Of a stretch of DNA of 38,449 nt, positions 34,334 through 38,449 are shown piece by piece. The stretch is from a bacterium (lineage in GTDB: Bacteria; Zhuqueibacterota; QNDG01; DSAB01), in the NCBI GenBank assembly GCA_011388275.1, contig DSAB01000061.1, forward strand, positions 1 to 38,449, given 5' to 3'. The first letter of the stretch is position 1. The number at the start of each line of letters is the position of its first letter. Both the position numbers and the translations under genes were made by a program. The notes beneath the pieces were generated by a model. That model was not told the DNA's origin, ran no database searches, and worked only from the letters and a program-made list of their open reading frames with translations.

Positions 34334-35641
34334 ATGAAACACAGGCAAAACGCAAAATTCACGGCTGCCTTGAAAAAAACTCCGTGGCTCGCAATCATTG
34401 TCCTGCTGGCCTTTGTCCGAACATCCCGGGCGGACGGCGGATTCTTCATCAGCAGCTCGGTCGGTCATTCCGCCGAATCACCGAATCAGCGGGCGGTGGT
34501 GATTCATGACGGCCAGACCGAGAATCTGATCATACAGGTCAAATACCAGGGAAACGCAGAAGATTTCGCCTGGGTGATTCCCATACCGAGCCTGCCGGAG
34601 CCCGGAGCCATTGCCACGGTGAACGACTCCATTTTCAGCCGGCTGCATGAACTGACACAGCCGAAGGTCGCCATTCGTCATCGAAGTCTCTACGGGGACA
34701 AGGGCGGCATGGACGAACAGGTGATTCCGGATTCATCGGTCAAGGTTTGGTCCATGCTCGAAGTCGGGCCTTACGCCGTATCCGTGGTATCCGGCTCGGA
34801 TTCCCGGGCTTTGACCCAATGGCTCGAATCACGGGGTTTTTCCCTCGCGGGTCATCAGCCAACCATCGAAACCTATGTCGGTAAAGGCTGGTATTTCCTG
34901 GCTGTTCGAGTACTGGTAGCAGATCACAGTCAAAATTCCGAATATCAGGCCGGACTTCCTGCCATTCAGGTCGCTTTCGAGACCGCTATACCGGTTTTCC
35001 CGTTGAAAATATCCCATGTTTCATCGGCTCTAAAAAACGAAATCGAGGTTTATGTCATCAGCTATCATCGAATGACCTGCGATTCCTACAACTGCAATCC
35101 CATTGATATAAAAAAGTATTCGGCCGCTTTTGAATCGTTCGTGGATGCCGGTGAACGGCCCTCGAGGTTCCTGGGCGTGGCCTGCGCCTGTGAGCAAGCT
35201 TTGGAACCCGGGTCTCCGTCGTCATTCGACTATGAATCGGTTTTCAGGGAAGATCTGGCATCCCAAAACAGGCCGGCCTTTCTGGTCGAAGCCGCCCTGC
35301 CGGGCTACACCTCACCCGACAGACAGCAGTATCCCCGGGCCGGAACCCTGAACGGAACCTTCAATCCTTACTTTCCCGAAGATACCGATATCTGGATCAC
35401 ACGGTTTCGCAGCATCCTGGGCCCTGATGACCTGCACGCGGACATGACCTTCATTCCCGATCCGCAGGGAGACAACTGGTTTCAACTGGTTCTCTACTAT
35501 CCGCCATCCTCGTCCAACCCCTGGCTGGGTGCGGGATTGGGTTTATGGCTGCTCATCCCCTGGGCCGTACCCCGTAAATACCGAAGGAGCCTGTTCAGGA
35601 TCGGAACCGGGCTCTGGCTCCTCCTGCTGCTTTTGATCTGA
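34334..35641 (+). CDS. DUF2330 family envelope protein
   Basis: The 435-aa protein has a signal peptide (ending TSRADGGFF) and a large extracytoplasmic region. SPNQRAVVIHDGQTENLIIQVKYQGNAEDFAWVIPIPSLPE is the hallmark of DUF2330. A C-terminal membrane helix (LGAGLGLWLLIPWAVP), a basic stop-transfer stretch (RKYRRS) and a second hydrophobic stretch (GTGLWLLLLLLI) anchor it. Scattered cysteines (CDSYNC and ACACE regions) may form disulphides. ATG 34334 follows GGGGAGG at 6 bases; a longer frame from 34304 is rejected. The function of DUF2330 is unknown. Its position after the lipoprotein suggests sigma-54 control of both. Confidence 0.88.
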   Translation: MKHRQNAKFTAALKKTPWLAIIVLLAFVRTSRADGGFFISSSVGHSAESPNQRAVVIHDGQTENLIIQVKYQGNAEDFAWVIPIPSLPEPGAIATVNDSIFSRLHELTQPKVAIRHRSLYGDKGGMDEQVIPDSSVKVWSMLEVGPYAVSVVSGSDSRALTQWLESRGFSLAGHQPTIETYVGKGWYFLAVRVLVADHSQNSEYQAGLPAIQVAFETAIPVFPLKISHVSSALKNEIEVYVISYHRMTCDSYNCNPIDIKKYSAAFESFVDAGERPSRFLGVACACEQALEPGSPSSFDYESVFREDLASQNRPAFLVEAALPGYTSPDRQQYPRAGTLNGTFNPYFPEDTDIWITRFRSILGPDDLHADMTFIPDPQGDNWFQLVLYYPPSSSNPWLGAGLGLWLLIPWAVPRKYRRSLFRIGTGLWLLLLLLI

Positions 35642-35679
35642 GCCGGAATGGACAGCCACCGTCTTCATCGGTGCCGCAC

Positions 35680-36909
35680 ATGAAAAAACGATGGATTCTT
35701 CCGCTGCTTGCCGTTCTGGCGAATACAGGTTCTTCGCATTCCGGCATCCGTATCAGCCGTGAGGCAGAGCCGTTTCTCGCGGCCCCGGCGGTATCCGGAG
35801 CAAGAGCTTTGGGAATGGGCGGCATCACCTCGGTAACCAGCCGGGGAATCGACGGCCTGTCGGGAAATCCCGCGGGTCTGTGCCTGGAAGGTCCGAACCT
35901 GGCTGTGGACTTCAGCTTTCCGTTTCTTGTCCGGTCCGGATACGGGGAATCCGATGTAAAATTCGAGGACTACACACGGCTCGACTTTCACGACCTTTCA
36001 TCCAGTCCGCCGGGCATGCCCCGCCTGGCCATAGCCGTTCCGCTGATCCGCACGCGACCGCGGCCGGTTCTGGGGCTGGCTTTCCGGCATTTTTACAACT
36101 GGAACTTCAGCCGCGAGTGGACCTTCCGTTATGTCTATTCCACTTTTGACACGAATATTCATGAAAAGTTCGAAACTCGGGGGCTTTTCAACACCTTTAC
36201 CTCCGGGCTCGGCCTGAGTCTGACACCCTCCTGGAGTGCGGGAGTCCTGTTTCATGTGCCGGTTCGTCCCCGTCTCCAAATCGAGCATTCACAGACCAGC
36301 CGCAATCATCAGCTGCCTTACAATCAGCAGGAATGGAGCGAGAAATATACCATCGCCCTTTCCGCCTCTTCTTTTTGGGCCCTGGGTACGATAATCCGCG
36401 TGAAAGACCGTCTCGCCCTCTCCCTCGGTTTTCAGACGCCGCATCGCATCGAATTTCTGCTGCATGACGGATGGTTTACGGACCGCTGGAAAATGCCCGA
36501 GACCGTTGACTTCGGTTTATCGGTTCGCCCTCTGAAATCTCTTTTAATCGCCGCCGAAATTCAATCACGGCCCTGGCACGCTCTGACCATCAACGGCCGG
36601 CATCCCGAAAGCATGCCCGGCGGCGTGTCCTTCCGTCTGGGTCTGGAAGGCGGCAGCCGCCGGTTCTGGCGGATCGGAGCCGCCCGGGATCCCCTGCCCA
36701 TCGATCCCGACAATGACGGAAAGCCCGTCATCTCCCGAATGATCACCGTCGGTCTGGGCCTTCGTTCATCGACGTTTCAGCTTGACATGGCCGGATCGCT
36801 TCAATGGGCCTCCTACCCGGATCCGGACGCCCTGAACAACGGACGGTATCAAATGCGACAGGGCCGATTCCTTGTTTCACTGACCGCCGGCTTTCCCCGC
36901 CGGGAATGA
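35680..36909 (+). CDS. Outer-membrane beta-barrel protein (PorV/UPF0164- or OMPP1/FadL-like)
   Basis: The 409-aa protein has a signal peptide (about 1-21) and, just after it, the pattern GARALGMGGITSVTSRGIDGLSGNPAGL. This N-terminal Gly-Ala-Arg-x-x-Gly-Met-Gly plus NPAGL motif is shared by UPF0164/PorV-type and OMPP1/FadL-type barrels. The rest is alternating beta-strand sequence, ending GRFLVSLTAGFPRRE. Such proteins transport hydrophobic compounds or serve surface-protein secretion. ATG 35680 is chosen; GTG 35671 is in frame. It lies 38 bases after DUF2330 and is probably its operon partner. Which of the two barrel families applies is unclear. Confidence 0.8.
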   Translation: MKKRWILPLLAVLANTGSSHSGIRISREAEPFLAAPAVSGARALGMGGITSVTSRGIDGLSGNPAGLCLEGPNLAVDFSFPFLVRSGYGESDVKFEDYTRLDFHDLSSSPPGMPRLAIAVPLIRTRPRPVLGLAFRHFYNWNFSREWTFRYVYSTFDTNIHEKFETRGLFNTFTSGLGLSLTPSWSAGVLFHVPVRPRLQIEHSQTSRNHQLPYNQQEWSEKYTIALSASSFWALGTIIRVKDRLALSLGFQTPHRIEFLLHDGWFTDRWKMPETVDFGLSVRPLKSLLIAAEIQSRPWHALTINGRHPESMPGGVSFRLGLEGGSRRFWRIGAARDPLPIDPDNDGKPVISRMITVGLGLRSSTFQLDMAGSLQWASYPDPDALNNGRYQMRQGRFLVSLTAGFPRRE

Positions 36910-36940
36910 AAAGGATCATTCCGATCCGCCGATCGGGCGG

Positions 36941-37106
36941 CCTGTTATCAGACCATAGACGATGGACGGCGGACGATGTTCTGACCATAGTCCATAGACG
37001 ACAGACGATAGTCGACCATGGTCGATGGTCTGTGGTCTATTGTCGCGGCCGAAGGCCGCCGCGGTCTGCTGTCCACGGTCTGTGGTCGCGGCCCGCAGGG
37101 CCGCAG
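36941..37106 (+). repeat. Structured heptad repeat, copy B
   Basis: About 166 bases starting CCTGTTAT. The left part is built of units such as ATAGACG and ATGGACG; the right part is built of the complementary form (ATGGTCG, GTGGTCT), so the whole can fold back on itself. Hairpins GCGGCC-GAA-GGCCGC and GCGGCCC-GCA-GGGCCGC lie in and at the end of the array. It is homologous to 11263-11412 in inverted orientation. Confidence 0.85.
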
Positions 37107-37157
37107 AGCGGAAAAACCATTTTTAAATTTGAAAATTTCAGACATAGCAGTAAGGAT

Positions 37158-37206
37158 GTCATTCCCGTCCCGCTTACGCGGGATAAACTCCAGCGGAGAT
37201 CCAGTC
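37158..37206 (+). repeat. Dispersed GTCATTCCCG...CCAGTC repeat, copy 1
   Basis: It begins GTCATTCCCG, has a hairpin GTCCCGC-TTAC-GCGGGAT and ends GGAGATCCAGTC. This is a form of the widespread intergenic repeat of the GTCATCCCCGCG...GGATCCAG type. The two copies at 37885 and 37946 are in the opposite orientation. Confidence 0.7.
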
Positions 37207-37260
37207 TTTTTGTTTCTTTTCAAAGCAGTTCAAGTAGCAGTTTTATTGTATCTTATCAAT

Positions 37261-37299
37261 GCCTCCGGCGGGGTACTTTTCTTTAGAAGAAAAGTACCC
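37261..37299 (+). repeat. GCCTCCGGCGGG module with perfect 13-bp hairpin
   Basis: GCCTCCGGCGGG is followed by a perfect inverted repeat, GGGTACTTTTCTT (37271-37283), TAG, AAGAAAAGTACCC (37287-37299). The module at 37763-37804 has the same parts in opposite order and orientation, so the pair encloses about 460 bases of AT-rich DNA. Confidence 0.8.
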
Positions 37300-37468
37300 A
37301 AAAGAACCTCGGCTGCAGAAAAATGGCCTGAAACGCAGCCTCGCTCACTGAAGGAATTGAAACTCTCCCGATTTGGCTTTATAGTCGCGCAAAGCGCTTT
37401 AATTAAAGAATATCGGGATCAGACAACAATTCCTTCCGGGCGTTCGCTCAGCTCGCGTTTCCGGGCGG

Positions 37469-37486
37469 CCATTTTTCTGAGGCCGC
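37469..37486 (+). repeat. 18-base word shared with 11428-11445
   Basis: CCATTTTTCTGAGGCCGC is identical to 11428-11445 and is also preceded by GGGCGTTC (here about 20 bases farther upstream). It lies inside the interval enclosed by the two hairpin modules. Confidence 0.7.
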
Positions 37487-37741
37487 TAAAAAAACCGTCT
37501 GTAGTTTTCATCAATATGAACAGTCAACATTCTTTTGGGGGTTGTTTTTTTCCCTTTTTCCTGCGATAGGCCGGTCTTGTGATTCATTCACGGTATGGGG
37601 GGAGGGCATTATCCGCCTTAGGCGGATTAGCGAAGGGGATGGGGGGTGGAATCGGGAAACGGCTGGAAGATATCTCTATGATGGTACGAAGCTTGGAAAA
37701 AGGATGTTCTTCCTTCAATACTTCTAAATATAATAACTTGG

Positions 37742-37760
37742 TCCCGGTCGTAGACCGGGA
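37742..37760. repeat. Hairpin next to the inverted module
   Basis: TCCCGGTC (37742-37749) and GACCGGGA (37753-37760) form a perfect 8-bp stem with loop GTA, directly before the 14-bp hairpin at 37763. It could be part of the same element; no T-run follows. Confidence 0.55.
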
Positions 37761-37762
37761 TT

Positions 37763-37804
37763 GGCTACTTTTCTTGCGCCAAGAAAAGTAGCCCGCCGGA
37801 GGCA
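37763..37804 (-). repeat. Inverted partner module with perfect 14-bp hairpin
   Basis: GGCTACTTTTCTTG (37763-37776) and CAAGAAAAGTAGCC (37780-37793) form a perfect stem with loop CGC, followed by CGCCGGAGGC, the complement of GCCTCCGGCG. It mirrors 37261-37299. The stem sequences differ by compensated changes (GGGTAC/GTACCC against GGCTAC/GTAGCC), which indicates that the structure itself is kept. Confidence 0.8.
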
Positions 37805-37884
37805 CCGTATACGGTTGATTGGTCAACCTTGATAAATTTGACAGCGGTGGAATAAAAGCAAAAGATCTTTAAAAACACAAAAGA

Positions 37885-37912
37885 CTGGATCCCCGCTTGC
37901 GCGGGGATGACA
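37885..37912 (-). repeat. Dispersed GTCATCCCCGCG repeat, copy 2
   Basis: It starts CTGGATCCCCGC, has loop TTGC and ends GCGGGGATGACA, a near-perfect dyad of the widespread intergenic type. Translation of this repeat gives the well-known spurious peptide VIPAQAGIQ, so frames crossing it are not genes. Confidence 0.85.
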
Positions 37913-37945
37913 GACCGGTGGGCTACTTGGGCAATATGAGTGTAA

Positions 37946-37973
37946 CTGGATCCCCGCTGGCGCGGGGATGACA
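37946..37973 (-). repeat. Dispersed GTCATCCCCGCG repeat, copy 3
   Basis: Nearly identical to copy 2 (CTGGATCCCCGC-TGGC-GCGGGGATGACA) and 61 bases from it. The loop changes from TTGC to TGGC. It is followed directly by GCCGCCGGAGGC, a partial copy of the module at 37261. Confidence 0.85.
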
Positions 37974-38009
37974 TGCCGCCGGAGGCATTTTACATCAAAA
38001 CCGATCGAA

Positions 38010-38396
38010 TCAGCTTTTCGTTTTGGTCCGCGAGGGCGCTTTATCATTTTCCCCGGCGATGAGTTCATCGAGATAGTGCGAGGCGGCCAGCTCCCTGTCC
38101 AGAAAGAACCCGATCACGGTCCGAATCGCAACGATGCCGGCCAGGAGGGCCATGTTTTCAAGTGCGGGATTGAGTATGGTGCCGATAACATCCGCGGCGA
38201 TGAGAATTTCCAGACCCAGCAGGAGATAGGAACCCAGCTGATGGCGCAGGGCTTCGCGCCGAAGCCCGATCCGGTACCCCTGAGCCCGTTTCCACTCCAG
38301 CCGGAAGAATCGATAAAGAATTAAAATCACGCCCCAGGTGATGACCCCGGCTCCGGTCAGACTCACGATTCGTACAATCCAATGCAGAATCTGCAT
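38010..38396 (-). CDS. DUF1622 family membrane protein
   Basis: The 128-aa protein has three hydrophobic segments (IVRIVSLTGAGVITWGVILIL, YLLLGLEILIAADVIGTIL, MALLAGIVAIRTVIGFFL). LRHQLGSYLLLGLEILIAADVIGT and VAIRTVIGFFLDRE are the conserved core of DUF1622. A short basic tail follows. AAGGAG lies 7 bases before ATG 38396. The function of this inner-membrane family is unknown. Its upstream neighbour lies outside the window, so an operon cannot be judged; downstream is only the repeat region. Confidence 0.9.
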   Translation of the reverse strand: MQILHWIVRIVSLTGAGVITWGVILILYRFFRLEWKRAQGYRIGLRREALRHQLGSYLLLGLEILIAADVIGTILNPALENMALLAGIVAIRTVIGFFLDRELAASHYLDELIAGENDKAPSRTKTKS

Positions 38397-38449
38397 CCTT
38401 CACTCCTTGTTTTTCCCGTTTGATTCGGTTCATCACACTCGAAAAGCCC

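Larger units (their letters stand above)
36910..38009. other. 1.1-kb noncoding region packed with repeats and hairpins
   Basis: No credible gene is seen between the barrel gene and DUF1622. The region contains heptad copy B, three GTCAT...CCAG/CTGGATCC-type elements (one inverted), two GCCTCCGGCGGG-plus-hairpin modules facing each other, the 18-base word shared with 11.4 kb and several smaller hairpins (for example ATCCGCC-TTA-GGCGGAT at 37611-37627). Open frames here arise from the repeats. Base composition alternates between GC-rich hairpins and AT-rich linkers, unlike the flanking genes. Confidence 0.8.

Noticed and set aside
36941-37106. CRISPR array
   Set aside because: The units are only 7 bases long and contiguous, without spacers of regular length, and no cas genes are present.
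37018-37569. 183-codon + strand frame across the repeat region
   Set aside because: It runs through the heptad array, a GTCAT repeat and a perfect hairpin, with no domain or plausible ribosome site.
11217-38009. Insertion sequence or transposon flanked by the inverted repeats
   Set aside because: No transposase or integrase is found between the repeats and the genes are ordinary chromosomal ones; repeat-mediated rearrangement is only a possibility.
37765-38068. Short leftward frames containing VIPAQAGIQ-like and VIPAPAGIQ-like peptides
   Set aside because: These peptides come from translating the GTCATCCCCGCG intergenic repeat and are a known source of false gene calls.

Overview
The window reads as chromosomal DNA of a Gram-negative bacterium of moderately high GC. 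Outer-membrane-type lipoproteins, predicted outer-membrane beta-barrels, heptosyltransferase-like and O-antigen-type glycosyltransferases and a flippase indicate two membranes. MglA/MglB-type polarity proteins, a YfhO-family membrane protein, a DUF4292 lipoprotein and an AHQLGTP-type histidine kinase suggest the FCB (Fibrobacteres-Chlorobi-Bacteroidetes) side of the tree or a related candidate phylum. That placement is inference; no rRNA gene is present. I saw no tRNA, transposase, phage gene or CRISPR array.

Layout. (1) 1-5.7 kb: the end of a DUF72 gene (+) converges on a leftward SOS mutagenesis operon, lexA-imuB-dnaE2. ImuB has lost all three catalytic acidic residues, DnaE2 keeps its own, and no imuA is seen. 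The lexA promoter carries a dyad between -35 and -10 and seems to start transcription at the ATG. (2) 5.9-7.5 kb: leftward ECF sigma, zinc-finger anti-sigma and Spy/CpxP-like periplasmic protein, closed by a terminator. (3) 7.5-11.2 kb: leftward YfhO-family membrane protein overlapping a histidine kinase with no partner regulator. (4) 11.2-11.6 kb: noncoding, with a structured repeat. (5) 11.6-22.3 kb: a surface-polysaccharide locus, made of a rightward deacetylase converging on an eight-gene leftward operon (TPR lipoprotein, DUF4292 lipoprotein, GT2, GT4, GT9, methyltransferase, GT4, flippase).

(6) 22.5-28.7 kb, rightward: priA, then a metallophosphoesterase, MglB-like Roadblock protein, MglA-like GTPase, a third small Roadblock-like protein and a UMF1-type MFS transporter. 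(7) 28.7-36.9 kb, rightward: a histidine kinase and NtrC-type sigma-54 activator from a clear sigma-70 promoter, then a secreted coiled-coil protein and a predicted outer-membrane barrel. Next comes an intergenic region with two matching dyads 19 bp apart and a -24/-12 promoter, followed by a lipoprotein, a DUF2330 protein and another outer-membrane barrel. This looks like a self-contained sigma-54 envelope-response module and is my best candidate for an undescribed system. (8) 36.9-38.0 kb: 1.1 kb of noncoding DNA packed with hairpins and dispersed repeats, including an inverted copy of the 11.3 kb repeat. (9) A leftward DUF1622 membrane protein ends the window.

The two large repeat copies are inverted relative to each other and enclose about 25.5 kb. 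They are built from degenerate 7-bp units separated by GC-rich hairpins.
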